Positions 1 through 8,818 of a stretch of DNA of 64,000 nt are shown here, in pieces. Under the pieces are notes generated by a model, which was not told the origin of the DNA, did not search any database, and saw only the letters and a list, made by a program, of their open reading frames with translations. The position numbers and the translations under genes are program-made. Source of the stretch: Pseudobacteriovorax antillogorgiicola (GTDB lineage Bacteria > Bdellovibrionota_B > Oligoflexia > Oligoflexales > CAIYRB01); contig CAMAXT010000002.1 of the NCBI GenBank assembly GCA_945862295.1, forward strand, positions 30,786-94,785, given 5' to 3'. How positions within the stretch are numbered: position 1 is the first letter of the stretch; every line of letters begins with the position of its first letter.

Positions 1-127
1 ACCAACGACATTAGACAGTGCGAAAAGACGGGTAATTATTACCGAATAGGGCGGCAGTTCCTGCCCGGAAAAAATCTCTTAACTGTATGTTATTATAAAA
101 GAAACGTGGACTCAGCAAAGGGTGACA

Positions 128-586
128 ATGCTTAACAAACTCTATGGACAGAAGCAGCTCCTCAAAGAAGTAAGTGATCGGCTCGATGACTGCGACGAGT
201 TTTTACTTCTTAGAGCATTCAAAAGAATGAGCAACACTGAAATCAGTGCCCTCATATCTGCGTTACCAATGCATCACTCGAATCAAATGCTCATCATTCT
301 TCCGAATGACGTCACTCGCCGTATCATGGCCCAAGGCTTTGTTCCGAGGGACCTCGACAATGACGTCTTAAGAAAGCTGATTGGTATGATTGACCGGGAA
401 CTCGAAATCGATCGCGTTAAACATGTCGTCCAGGAAAAGACCGACAACGCCAACAGATTTATCGGTCCACAATCAGAGCCGCTGGAGATAGTCTCGGTCG
501 ACCAACCGATGGATTACGAGGTCCCAACGTCAATGCGGGTACTCGACGCACTTGGCCGCATCATCGGCAATACCTTTAAAAAATGA
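128..586 (+). CDS. Hypothetical helical protein, first gene of a coupled pair
   Basis: This encodes about 152 residues of unknown function. I chose the ATG at 128 because AAAGGG at 117-122 is a well-placed ribosome-binding site; a GTG two codons upstream sits inside that site. The protein is charged, has no signal peptide or membrane segment, and residues 30-95 read as paired amphipathic helices with a repeated pattern of hydrophobics ending in 'LP', loosely like the helical repeats of FliG or MgtE N-domains. That likeness is too weak to assign a role. Its TGA stop overlaps the ATG of the next gene (ATGA at 583-586), so the two were probably translated together. Confidence 0.6.
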   Translation: MLNKLYGQKQLLKEVSDRLDDCDEFLLLRAFKRMSNTEISALISALPMHHSNQMLIILPNDVTRRIMAQGFVPRDLDNDVLRKLIGMIDRELEIDRVKHVVQEKTDNANRFIGPQSEPLEIVSVDQPMDYEVPTSMRVLDALGRIIGNTFKK

Positions 587-1053
587 GAAACAATCCCATT
601 CAATTTGCCGTCGTGCGGGAAGATCCGCTCACCGAACTGGTACTTGTCGAACAAAAAAAATCAAAAAGCGCTCTTCTTATGGGCTCGGGTGGTTGTACGG
701 CGTTTGCGATGCTGGGTGCCAGACCTGACCTTAAAGTCACTGTTTTTGATACAAACTCCGCTCAGCTCGCCTTAGTTAAAAACAAAGCAAAAGCGCTTTC
801 CGCCAAAACAAAAAAACAGGAATTTAGAAAAATTTTTGGCATCGGCCAGGAGTACCCGTTAGGGTTGAATAGCAAAGGCAATTTCGAATGACTTTTTCGT
901 GGTCTGCGACATTTCATCTACGATTTAGTTGCGCCAAAGGAAGAATTTCTCGAGCTATTCGAAGAGCGATCGGATCCAGATATTTTAGCGCGCATCATTA
1001 CCAACAAATTCTGGCCAGTAGCTTTTGATCTTCACACCGCTTGTTCTGCATAG
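583..1053 (+). pseudogene. DUF3419/BtaA-like aminocarboxypropyl transferase remnant with in-frame stop
   Basis: Translation from 583 gives a Rossmann-type methyltransferase start, with LLMGSGGCTAFAML (about residues 32-45) and then VFDTNSAQLALVKNKAKAL, which matches the SAM-binding region of the DUF3419 family. That family includes BtaA, the S-adenosylmethionine:diacylglycerol 3-amino-3-carboxypropyl transferase of betaine-lipid synthesis. A TGA at 889-891 interrupts the frame, but the same frame continues beyond it with family-like sequence (FRGLRHFIYDLV, then EEFLELFEER and FWPVAF) to a TAG at 1051-1053. The rest of the family domain, normally 350-400 residues, is missing or out of frame. 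I read this as a decayed gene; a sequencing error at 889 would not restore the missing C-terminal half. Confidence 0.6.
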
Positions 1054-1072
1054 TACTCTTGATTTTTTCACA

Positions 1073-1402
1073 ATGTCCGAAGAGGAGATCAAAAGCTGTC
1101 GCCCGGCAATTGAATCGCTACGCGGATCGATTTCTTTTTTAAGTCTTACCGGCGTTAAAGATCTGATCCTCACCAGTACAGGAAAGCCGCTTCCGCTAGC
1201 CCATATTCAGTTCGGTCCACTTGCTCAGCAAGGCTCCAACTACCCAATAACAAGTCATCAACATATGATCGCTGCACCGCAAGGAGATGCGCTTGGACAG
1301 AAACTGCTAGCGCTGGGTATAAAGCCGAGTGCACGTGCATCTATTGTGCACTTTCGCATGCCCGACACCGATTTCCACTATTTATTGACTAGCGCTGTTT
1401 AG
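1073..1402 (+). other. Unrecognised open frame, possibly a gene fragment
   Basis: An open frame runs from about 1022 to 1402, and an ATG at 1073 gives roughly 109 residues. It overlaps the decaying 3' part of the DUF3419 remnant in a different frame. I recognise no family, and the C-terminal part (SNYPITSHQHM, VHFRMPDTDFHYLL) looks like real coding sequence. No convincing ribosome-binding site precedes the ATG. It may be the out-of-frame or displaced C-terminal part of a neighbouring broken gene. Confidence 0.3.
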
Positions 1403-1469
1403 ATTGTAGTTTTAGAGTCCATTTTTGAGTGATATGACTGTTGAAACTCAAATGCAGGATTTCTCCACC

Positions 1470-2321
1470 ATGAAAATTCTTTTGATAGCAGCTCCAGTTC
1501 TTTTCCTTTCTGCTTGCGGCATTCTCTCATCCGATGATGGACCATCAGCAAAGTCTGAAGCGTGGGAATACGAATATAGCGAAAATGGTTGTTCAACCGG
1601 TAAAGTCACTGGCTCCACCAAGACCCAACAATGTGAAGCCCTAAAAGACGACGCGCGGAACAACTACTGCGCTAAAGCAACTCGAGAAGATATTTACAAA
1701 AACCTCTGTGGTGGTGGTGGTACTAACAACCCGCTTCCGACCTCAACTCCAACAACTGATCCAGGGAAACCTGGCCCGACAACAAGTAAAAAAGTTTGTG
1801 GGTATGACTTTGAACCAATCGCGGATTCGGTTGCTGTGAGAGCAGTTCTTTCTGGCGCATGGCTCACGAGACGGGAAGGTATGCTCTCAGAGCAATATCT
1901 CGGCGAGACCCGCAGCTACAAAGACGGATTTTACTTTGAATTCACCGGCAGCGAAATCGATTCAATTCGCATTTATCATCAGCTAAACGGTGCAGATCTC
2001 GTTCCAGTAGCCACTAGCATCCCAGGAAAAGCGACAGAGATCTCCATCAGCGCAGCAGTGACCTCAGGCATCTATGAAGGCTGGCATCTAGTTCAATGGA
2101 AAACAGGTACCAACCGCTGTTCAACAATAGCTGTCGGACTTGAGCGCAGAAACAACGAACTAACGGACACTCTGTTAATCCTCGGTCCGAAATCGTTCTT
2201 CGGTGCCGGAGATGTTGAAGCACCTGGAGTTAGTGATTTTTTCAAAGAGCCGGGAATTAGAAAAGATTACCTACCACTCGGTAGACAATCGCTTCCTCGC
2301 TGGGAACAGCAGGGTCTCTGA
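1470..2321 (+). CDS. Putative Cys-rich lipoprotein
   Basis: The product is about 283 residues and begins with a clear lipoprotein signal peptide: a hydrophobic stretch ending in lipobox FLSAC, with the lipidated Cys at residue 16. I chose the ATG at 1470 because it places this signal at the N-terminus and has AGGA about 10 bases upstream. After the signal comes a Cys-bearing segment, a GGGG tract, and a Pro/Thr/Ser linker (about residues 85-105) typical of a tether between lipid anchor and folded domain. The C-terminal domain is not recognised. The gene lies directly before a truncated lipase fragment, and its last codons may mark a deletion junction. Confidence 0.6.
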   Translation: MKILLIAAPVLFLSACGILSSDDGPSAKSEAWEYEYSENGCSTGKVTGSTKTQQCEALKDDARNNYCAKATREDIYKNLCGGGGTNNPLPTSTPTTDPGKPGPTTSKKVCGYDFEPIADSVAVRAVLSGAWLTRREGMLSEQYLGETRSYKDGFYFEFTGSEIDSIRIYHQLNGADLVPVATSIPGKATEISISAAVTSGIYEGWHLVQWKTGTNRCSTIAVGLERRNNELTDTLLILGPKSFFGAGDVEAPGVSDFFKEPGIRKDYLPLGRQSLPRWEQQGL

Positions 2322-2346
2322 GGATTTAGTAAATTGACTTTAAAAA

Positions 2347-2769
2347 GTGGGAACTATTTCGACGCCGCACCGCGGGACCAAGCTTGCCGATATGGCATTG
2401 GACAAAACCAGTCCATTTGCACAAAAAGCGCTGGTGGCGATGATAAATATGATGGGTACCAAAGCAAATAGTAGCGCTCCTGATCCAGATACCATGGCTG
2501 CTATCAAGTCCATGTCTGTAGCGTACATGGAAAGCACATTTAATTCTGACGTCAAAGATATGTCAGGCGTTATTTTTCAGTCTTGGGGTGCACAAACAGG
2601 TACTGGTACAAAAGACAAAGTAAAAGCACTTCTTTTTATTCCTAACATGATTCTGAAAAGCAATGGCGGCATGAACGACGGTGTTGTGGAAGTTGAATCT
2701 GCTAAATGGGGAACCTATAACGGTACTCTCGAAGCTGACCATTTAGATTTGATTGGCATGCAGATGTAA
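2347..2769 (+). pseudogene. C-terminal half of a triacylglycerol lipase
   Basis: The 141 residues start abruptly with TISTPHRGTKLADM, which matches the strand and loop just after the nucleophile in lipases of the Pseudomonas LipA type. They end with NDGVVEVESAKWG and then a His in LEADHLDLIG, matching the calcium/Asp region and the catalytic His. The N-terminal half, including the oxyanion region and the G-x-S-x-G nucleophile motif, is absent: a TAA lies at 2341-2343 in the same frame and the preceding frame belongs to the lipoprotein gene. A lone GTG at 2347 could start translation, but the product would have no catalytic serine. Confidence 0.6.
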
Positions 2770-2943
2770 GCCTGCTGCCGCCATTGAAATCAATCGATGA
2801 GAATTGAAGCAAATCACTTAAAACTCCTTAGTTATAACTTGCCACTCTCCTTCGGTAAAAACACCTAAGCTCCTGAGATGGGCTTGAAATGTTCGTATTG
2901 TTACCGAAAGTTACCTGTAAAGGAGGGCGGGATACTGCAAAAA

Positions 2944-2981
2944 TTTGGGGGCGCATATCTCGAAAGAGAGGCGCCCCCAAA
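2944..2981 (-). terminator. Strong terminator hairpin of the 3003-5294 gene
   Basis: TTTGGGGGCGC at 2944-2954 pairs perfectly with GCGCCCCCAAA at 2971-2981. The 16-base interior (2955-2970) can form a further TCTC/GAGA stem capped by a GAAA tetraloop. Read on the minus strand, the stem is followed by AAATTTTTGC, so it fits a rho-independent terminator just after the minus-strand lipoprotein gene. Confidence 0.75.
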
Positions 2982-3002
2982 GTCATTAAATCTACAATGC
3001 TC

Positions 3003-5294
3003 TTAGTTCGCGAATGCCTGTACCCACGGACCACGCGCACAATTTGTGATGCTCGGTGAAGCAAAGGCGATGCACGGAACAGGTGTCGTACGACGGGGGT
3101 GACCCGCAGTCGTGTAAAGTGCAACGTCCGCCGGAGCTGGATTCAACGTCATGGTCTGAGCTCCAAGAAGAATGCGCAAATTAACAACCGCGCTATCAAC
3201 AGTTGAAGCTGCACCTTCATAGATCGCTGGCTTAAAGAACTGCGTAGGATCATTCCAGTAAGATACCAACAAGCGGCGAGACAATACTGGGTCTAGACCG
3301 AATGTGTTACGAACGTAGATCTGTCTTTCAGTCGGTGTACCACCGACTTCCCAGTTATCGAACATTTGTTTTACAGCTTTGAATTCAGGCACTGTCATTT
3401 TTTGAATCGCAGTATTTGCTGCACCGCACTCAGGGGTGGTTGAAGCTGGATCAATGTGACTCAAAAGAGCTTTCCAACCATTACCGTCTGTTGATGCTGG
3501 ACAACCAAGCTTCGCATAGATGTCAGCATCTAGATCGGTATCTTCGGTTTTTGCAACAGTATCGCCAACCATACTCATCTTTTTCGCGCCAGCAGCTTCG
3601 CCTTTTTTACGCAAGAATTTCTCGTGGAACACTGTTCCGACGTAAGCTAAAACTGGCTGCGCTTTGTCCTGAACGTTGTATTTTTCGTAGCCGTACTCCG
3701 CATGGTGCATGAAGCCGTATGGTGGAATCCATTTTCTCGAAACATCGATATTTTTTGTCCACTCTTCTTTAACGATCTTAAGGAAGGTTTCGTTAACTTC
3801 TTTCTGCGCTCCAGCTACATCGATTGCTCCGGTCGCGATACTTTGCGAAAGAGTTTCGAATTTGTCTGCGAACTTTAAGAAAGTTTTTTGAACCTCGTCG
3901 TTATAGTCGTCTTGCGGCGTTCGCGTGTCACCAGCTTGAAGACTGCGGGGTTCAATTTGGAATGTCGAAATAACACCGGTATTTGGATCCGCAAAAGCTG
4001 TTAACATCGCCGCCTTCATTTTCGCCAACGCGATAAACTGTGCTGGTGTTGTTGCATCTGTAGTGCGGCCGATCATGCGATCGAGGAATCCAAGCATAAG
4101 TTCTGGAGCAGTCATTGGCATAACAGCGAAGTTATTGCGTTTAGTCATTCGACCCTGTATCGCTGCTGGAACCGCGTAACCTTTGTCAAAGTTACCTTGT
4201 TGATAATTGTGATTCGGTCGCAGGTTAGAAAAGGTCGTACCAGCGAGTTTATTGAATTGATCCTTACCTAGACCACTAGAAGTCATCGGACGCATCCAGG
4301 CCAAGTTCAAGTTCGTCCAGGTATACCAAGCACAGTACATTGGTGGGAGGACTTCTGTCGTCGATGACGCTGAACTTAAATATCCGTCAACAAATTTGTC
4401 GATGTCAGTTTCACGTTTCATATGACCAGCCATGACGCCGTAGTTACCTTGAAAGTCGAACTTGTCAAAAGCAAGTGTGCCCCAACGTGCCACTTGCTTG
4501 CCGTACTCGTCAGCAACATTCCAATCTTGAAAGTCACGAGGAACCAAGCGGTAAACGTGGAACGGAGTTGTATCCATGCCGTTGAATGGTTGTGCGTAAC
4601 CAGATGGCGTATCGACAGTCATCAAAGCACCATCAGATTCGCGCTTAATAATGGTCGCCGCATGGGATGTACGCCACTGCACGACGCTGCTCGGATTATC
4701 TGGACGAGATTCTGGATGGAAGTAAACAATGATGTCACCTTCACGGATGAACTTTTGCATAGCCGGTTGTTTACTGCCAAAAAACTGCGGAATCAAATGC
4801 ACAAACCAGTCTTTCGCATCTTGCTTAACTTGCGCTTTAGCTTTGGGTTCCCACATGTAGCGCATGAGGTTATCCATCGCTAAACAGGCTGGCTTTCCGC
4901 CAACATCAAGTTTGTTAACTTCAGGACATGGATCCGGAAGTGGAGTTCCCGTTGGAAAACGTAGAGAAGTTAGGGGAACTCCGAACATGTCTCGGGAATT
5001 TCTAAGTTCGAGTGCCCAAAGTTTATTTGTGACAACATGGTCGATATAAAAATCCCAGATGTCATCTGCGGGATTAGAACCGTCATCAACTGTCGCTTTC
5101 GCAGACTGCAGCGCTAAACGGTCCTTCAAATATTTATGAAGTTCCATAGTCGTTAGAGGCTGCCCGACTGGATAGTCGTCTGCACTCGCGACTCTACTGC
5201 CACCGGACTCTGCCGATTCTCGGCTCTTACAACCAGGATTGACCAAAAGTGTGATCGCAATTGAAAGCGGCAAAATGATGCGATGTTTGAGCAT
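3003..5294 (-). CDS. Large lipoprotein, possible permuted papain-like (YiiX/NlpC-related) domain
   Basis: The start at 5294 puts a lipoprotein signal at the N-terminus (hydrophobic core, then NPGC with Cys at residue 22, followed by KSRE) and has AGAGAG just upstream; the product is 763 residues. Residues 186-212 read GDIIVYF, then SHAATII, and residues 320-324 read YCAWY. This order (Gly-Asp strand, His, later Cys) is that of circularly permuted papain-like enzymes of the YiiX/YaeF group, in which the His precedes the Cys. The remaining 430 residues are unrecognised. The signal resembles those of the four lipoproteins at 47-56 kb. The fold is inference from short motifs; the protein is more certain than its activity. 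Confidence 0.7.
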   Translation of the reverse strand: MLKHRIILPLSIAITLLVNPGCKSRESAESGGSRVASADDYPVGQPLTTMELHKYLKDRLALQSAKATVDDGSNPADDIWDFYIDHVVTNKLWALELRNSRDMFGVPLTSLRFPTGTPLPDPCPEVNKLDVGGKPACLAMDNLMRYMWEPKAKAQVKQDAKDWFVHLIPQFFGSKQPAMQKFIREGDIIVYFHPESRPDNPSSVVQWRTSHAATIIKRESDGALMTVDTPSGYAQPFNGMDTTPFHVYRLVPRDFQDWNVADEYGKQVARWGTLAFDKFDFQGNYGVMAGHMKRETDIDKFVDGYLSSASSTTEVLPPMYCAWYTWTNLNLAWMRPMTSSGLGKDQFNKLAGTTFSNLRPNHNYQQGNFDKGYAVPAAIQGRMTKRNNFAVMPMTAPELMLGFLDRMIGRTTDATTPAQFIALAKMKAAMLTAFADPNTGVISTFQIEPRSLQAGDTRTPQDDYNDEVQKTFLKFADKFETLSQSIATGAIDVAGAQKEVNETFLKIVKEEWTKNIDVSRKWIPPYGFMHHAEYGYEKYNVQDKAQPVLAYVGTVFHEKFLRKKGEAAGAKKMSMVGDTVAKTEDTDLDADIYAKLGCPASTDGNGWKALLSHIDPASTTPECGAANTAIQKMTVPEFKAVKQMFDNWEVGGTPTERQIYVRNTFGLDPVLSRRLLVSYWNDPTQFFKPAIYEGAASTVDSAVVNLRILLGAQTMTLNPAPADVALYTTAGHPRRTTPVPCIAFASPSITNCARGPWVQAFAN

Positions 5295-5761
5295 GTGACA
5301 TCTCTCTCTTATTGCAGACGTAAATGTGAATAATTTGATATATGTTACCACGGGTTAGGCGACCCTTCAAAGCGCTGCAAGCGAATAAAATTGGTAATTA
5401 TTGGGATCTTTGCATGTCGCTTGCGAGACAAAATATCATTAAAGATGAGAAGATCTAGGCACCTGGGCCGGTTATAAAAAGATTTCGCGCGTCACCAATA
5501 TCTGATGTTTTTTTGATATAAAATAACCTCTATTTAAAGCTATTCGATAAAGAACGCAATTTCTTAGGTGACTTCTCTTTCTCTAGAGGTGCGAGCGATT
5601 CATATAAATCAAGATGGGGACTGGATGGTCTACATGCACTAACGCCGTCGAAGTGCCAAGTGAACATCGGCAGCAGACTTGGTTCTTATAGCTATGTCCT
5701 TGCAAGCAAAAAAGATACTTTTGGTTGCAAAGAACTTGAGAAGATTATTGCTGAGCGAGAA
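5295..5761 (+). other. Intergenic region with a possible coding remnant at 5522-5776
   Basis: This 467-base gap follows the start of the minus-strand lipoprotein gene. A plus-strand frame is open from 5522 to a TAG at 5774-5776, about 84 codons with no ATG, and its last 65 residues look coding-like (for example SYSYVLASKKDTFGCKELEK). It runs into the 3' end of hslO. It could be the tail of a lost gene. I see nothing else in the gap apart from AT-rich sequence near 5340-5360 that could hold the lipoprotein promoter. Confidence 0.3.
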
Positions 5762-6649
5762 TCACTGACGCGTTAGCTCTTCCAAACTAAACAACTCAGT
5801 GTGAGCGCAGAACGGACACCGAGTCTCGATCTTACCGAACTCGTCTAAAATCGTTTTGATTTGATCTTCGCCCAGAAGCACTAGTGCCGAACTCATTCGG
5901 TCCCTGGAACAAGTACATTTAAAGCTCAAGTCACGCGCTAGCAGCAGGGTATGTTCTTCTGTATCGTTGGTCAAAAAATTCAAGATATCAACAACAGACT
6001 CACCTTTTGCCAAACGGTCAGAGATATTCAACTTCTCTGCCATGTTGACTTCGAGTTCTTTCAACGTTTTTTCGTCTAAATTTGTGCCCGCAATTTTTTG
6101 AACAAGCACACCACCTGATGACAAGACTTCGCCGGTTGGTGAAAGCTTAACACCGGCCGCTACCGCTGACGGAATCTGTTCCGATTCAGCCAAATAATGA
6201 GCTATGTCTGAAGCGATCTCCCCGTTCATAAATTCAAGGATCGCTGTATATGGCTTTGATACGCCGTCGCGTCTTCCGTGGATAACTGTCAGCGTCCCTT
6301 CTGATCCTAAAACATCACTGACTTTTTCCGGGATCAGTTCCGCGATCTCTAGATCTTCTGCAACGGACTCCGGCGTTGTGTAACCCCGGCATTCTCCCGC
6401 ACCGTTACATTCAGCAAACACTGTTTCAAGAAGACCCTTACCGCGCCAAGTACAAGAAATATAGTCGACTTCCGATTTCAGAGTGGAAGCTAACATCGCC
6501 GCACAATTTATCGCGCGACCTAGAGCAATAGTTGTGATCGGGTCTAGCTTATGTCGCTGCTGAAGAGTTGTAACAATGTCTTTTGTTGAAACAACAACAC
6601 AGCGCGCACGGTAATCAAACATCTGATAATGTTTCAAATAATCTTTCAC
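5762..6649 (-). CDS. hslO: Redox-regulated chaperone Hsp33
   Basis: Hsp33 is a cytoplasmic holdase that binds unfolded proteins during oxidative stress. The 295-residue product has the usual family length and ends with the redox zinc centre, seen as CTC in FKCTCSRDRM (about residue 244) and CPFC in ETRCPFCAH (about 278). The N-terminal domain includes the family motifs ALGRAINCAAMLASTLK and GSEGTLTVI. The start is a GTG at 6649 with GGGGA a few bases upstream. It lies 34 bases after alr on the same strand, so alr and hslO probably form one transcript read leftward. Zinc release and disulfide formation switch the protein on, so its control is mainly post-translational. Confidence 0.96.
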   Translation of the reverse strand: MKDYLKHYQMFDYRARCVVVSTKDIVTTLQQRHKLDPITTIALGRAINCAAMLASTLKSEVDYISCTWRGKGLLETVFAECNGAGECRGYTTPESVAEDLEIAELIPEKVSDVLGSEGTLTVIHGRRDGVSKPYTAILEFMNGEIASDIAHYLAESEQIPSAVAAGVKLSPTGEVLSSGGVLVQKIAGTNLDEKTLKELEVNMAEKLNISDRLAKGESVVDILNFLTNDTEEHTLLLARDLSFKCTCSRDRMSSALVLLGEDQIKTILDEFGKIETRCPFCAHTELFSLEELTRQ

Positions 6650-6683
6650 TTAATCCCCAAAACCTAGATACGCGTTAGATCAT

Positions 6684-7805
6684 CTAAACGATGACTCTCG
6701 GAATATCCGGATGCAACTTTGTAAAAATCTCGTAGTGAATGGTTTTGGACCAATTTGCCAAATCACCAGCACTTACTGTTTCGTCAACAGACTTACCTAT
6801 AAGAACAACTTCGTCGCCGACATGTAAATTCTTCGATGTATGAGTAACATCAACCATCATCATATTCATGCAAATACGACCAACGATCGGACAACGCTCA
6901 CCCCTAATCAAAACATAGGCCGGACCTTCGCCCGCGATGCGAGGATAACCCTCGTTATAGCCAACAGGCAAGACTGCGATGTCCATCTCACGATTTGCTC
7001 TGAATGTGCAACCGTAGCCGATGTATTGGCCGACGTGCACTTTCTTAAGAGTCGTAATTTCTGTTTTCCATTCTAATACTGGCAGAAGGGATGCGACCTT
7101 GGCGTTAAGCTGTAGATAAGAAACTTTCGTCAATTTAGAGGGCCAAACGCCGTAGAGTGATACTCCAACACGGGCCATGTCGAATAAGCTACTGTCCATG
7201 ATTAGCGATGACGCGCTGGAAGCTGCGTGCTTAAGCACTTTAGTAAAGCCAGCGGCATGAAACTTCGCAATAGCAGTTTCAAATCCACTCATTTGATGCA
7301 AAGCATAACTCTGATCGGTCACATCTTCGACGTTAGCAAAATGTGTGCATACTCCAGTTGGAGTAACTTTTTTTTCTGAGAAATAAGCCAGAGCTTCGTC
7401 GACATCTTCAGGCAAGATACCTTGTCTCGACATTCCAGTTTCTATTTTAACATGCACTCGGCATTTGCCTGGACGATTTGCCCAACTCTTAAGAAGATCC
7501 ATATTACCGACAACTAAATCGAGCTCAAGCTCGTCTGCTTTCGTAAATCCACGTTCAACCGCAGGCCCAACGATCAGCAGGCGCCCTTTGAACCCAAGGT
7601 CCCTTAAAATTTCGGCTTCTGAGACGTAATTAACGGCAATCCACGGAGGGGATTCTTTTTTAAGGATGGCAAAGGATTCTTTGAGACCGTGGCCGTAGGC
7701 ATTTGCTTTCAAAACCGGGATGACAACTGACTTACCGGCTTTGGCTTGCAAGACGCGGTAGTTATTTGTGAGCGCTTGGGCGTTAATTTCTATGCGGCAA
7801 AGCAT
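6684..7805 (-). CDS. alr: Alanine racemase
   Basis: This PLP enzyme interconverts L- and D-alanine in the cytoplasm and supplies D-Ala for peptidoglycan. The fold-III barrel motif VIPVLKANAYGHG near the N-terminus carries the Lys that binds PLP. The second catalytic residue, a Tyr, is in the YIGYG segment of the C-terminal domain. The MCMN-type motif appears as RICMNMMMVD. I prefer the ATG at 7805 because AGGA lies 8 bases upstream and the protein then begins RIEINAQAL as most Alr proteins do. An ATG at 7841 in the same frame would add 12 residues but has no ribosome-binding site. It is the first gene of the alr-hslO pair. Confidence 0.95.
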   Translation of the reverse strand: MLCRIEINAQALTNNYRVLQAKAGKSVVIPVLKANAYGHGLKESFAILKKESPPWIAVNYVSEAEILRDLGFKGRLLIVGPAVERGFTKADELELDLVVGNMDLLKSWANRPGKCRVHVKIETGMSRQGILPEDVDEALAYFSEKKVTPTGVCTHFANVEDVTDQSYALHQMSGFETAIAKFHAAGFTKVLKHAASSASSLIMDSSLFDMARVGVSLYGVWPSKLTKVSYLQLNAKVASLLPVLEWKTEITTLKKVHVGQYIGYGCTFRANREMDIAVLPVGYNEGYPRIAGEGPAYVLIRGERCPIVGRICMNMMMVDVTHTSKNLHVGDEVVLIGKSVDETVSAGDLANWSKTIHYEIFTKLHPDIPRVIV

Positions 7806-7959
7806 GCCAGATCCTATCTTGAGATATGACACTTTAGCCATAGCGGGTAAAGAGTTTTATCCTCTGGTGTCCAATGAAATACGGCTGAGACAACGATACA
7901 TCAAGAGACGATATCTGAGAACAGACCACTGACAACCGAAAGCCGTCCCTTTCTCCCTC

Positions 7960-8001
7960 TTGACATTCCCCACCGTCACACTGTATTACTTATGTATAAC
8001 A
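7960..8001 (+). promoter_or_regulatory. Promoter with overlapping palindromic operator for the GntR gene
   Basis: TTGACA at 7960-7965 and TATTAC at 7984-7989, 18 bases apart, form a plausible sigma-70 promoter. A 20-base dyad at 7982-8001, of symmetric form TGTnnTACnTAnGTAnnACA, covers the -10 region. The adjacent gene at 8030 encodes a YtrA-type GntR repressor, and this group is known to bind palindromes at its own promoter, so autorepression is the likely arrangement. Confidence 0.7.
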
Positions 8002-8029
8002 GTGCACCGGGCAGCCGGACAGGAGAGCT

Positions 8030-8401
8030 ATGGAAATCATCATCAACCCGCACGCACCGATGCCAATATACGCTCAAATAGTGCAGCAATTTAAGGATAT
8101 TATCCTTTCAGGGCACGCAGCCTCGGGTTCTCCTTTGCCCTCGGTCAGAACCCTTGCTGACAGGCTAGAAATCAACAGCCTAACTATTCAAAAAGCCTAC
8201 AAACAACTGGAAGGCGAAGGATTGATTGAAATCAGAAAAGGCGTCGGAGCGACCGTCTGTGAAATCGAAACGATGAAATCAGAAGAATCGCTAAAGATGA
8301 TCGAAGCGGAACTCATACCGGTCATAGGAAAAGCAAAAGCAATTGGCATCGTAAAAAAGGACATTCAACAGCTTTTGCTGAAAATTTGGGAGAAAAAATA
8401 A
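8030..8401 (+). CDS. GntR-family (YtrA-type) transcriptional regulator
   Basis: The 123-residue protein has the N-terminal winged helix-turn-helix of GntR regulators, seen in PIYAQIVQQFKDII, LPSVRTLADRLEIN and the recognition-helix segment TIQKAYKQLEGEGLIE. Only a short helical tail follows, which is the mark of the YtrA subfamily, whose members usually control a linked ABC transporter. AGGAG lies just before the ATG. Its stop overlaps the start of an ABC ATPase gene (TAATG at 8399-8403), matching that context, but the transporter is truncated here. A palindrome over its promoter at 7982-8001 suggests it represses itself. Confidence 0.92.
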   Translation: MEIIINPHAPMPIYAQIVQQFKDIILSGHAASGSPLPSVRTLADRLEINSLTIQKAYKQLEGEGLIEIRKGVGATVCEIETMKSEESLKMIEAELIPVIGKAKAIGIVKKDIQQLLLKIWEKK

Positions 8402-8763
8402 TGATTTCCATTCAGGAATTAAAACATCAGTTCAAACGAAGCCGGTTTCAAATCGATATCCCGTCATTAAAATTTGATCAAGACGGCATCACTGCACTGA
8501 TTGGTTCGAACGGAAACGGTAAATCGACCCTGCTTTCGATAATTGCTGGGATTATTAAACCGAAGCGTGGGATTGTTCGCTACAACAACCACAATGCATT
8601 TCACGAATACGAAAAAATTAAATCCGCAGTTCACCTACTGTCTTGGGATTTTGGTTTTTTTCCTTGGGCCAAGGGCTCAGCGCTTCTGGAACTGGTTAAA
8701 CAAACCAGCATCGCAAATAAAAGTACATGGGACGACGGCTTAGCGGTTAAGCTGCAGGAGTGA
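8401..8763 (+). pseudogene. Truncated ABC transporter ATPase (N-terminal third)
   Basis: The ATG at 8401 overlaps the regulator's stop codon, so the genes were translationally coupled. The 120 residues carry the beta-strands and Walker A motif GSNGNGKST (about residues 39-47) of an ABC ATPase and continue to about the Q-loop region. They end at a TGA at 8761-8763 before any LSGGQ signature, Walker B or H-loop. The last residues, SIANKSTWDDGLAVKLQE, lead directly into a different open frame. I read this as a transporter gene cut by deletion. No permease is found downstream, so the regulator has lost its usual partner. Confidence 0.75.
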
Positions 8764-8818
8764 AAATAGCGATGGTGAAACTCTTTTAAGAGTCATCAAG
8801 ATTTTAGACAATCGAGAT

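Noticed and set aside
889-891. Selenocysteine at the TGA in the DUF3419 frame
   Set aside because: No hairpin typical of a bacterial SECIS follows closely, and the gene also lacks its C-terminal half, so decay explains the stop better.
5295-5761. tRNA or small RNA gene
   Set aside because: No cloverleaf arms or GGTTCRANNCC-type T-loop was found here or in other gaps.
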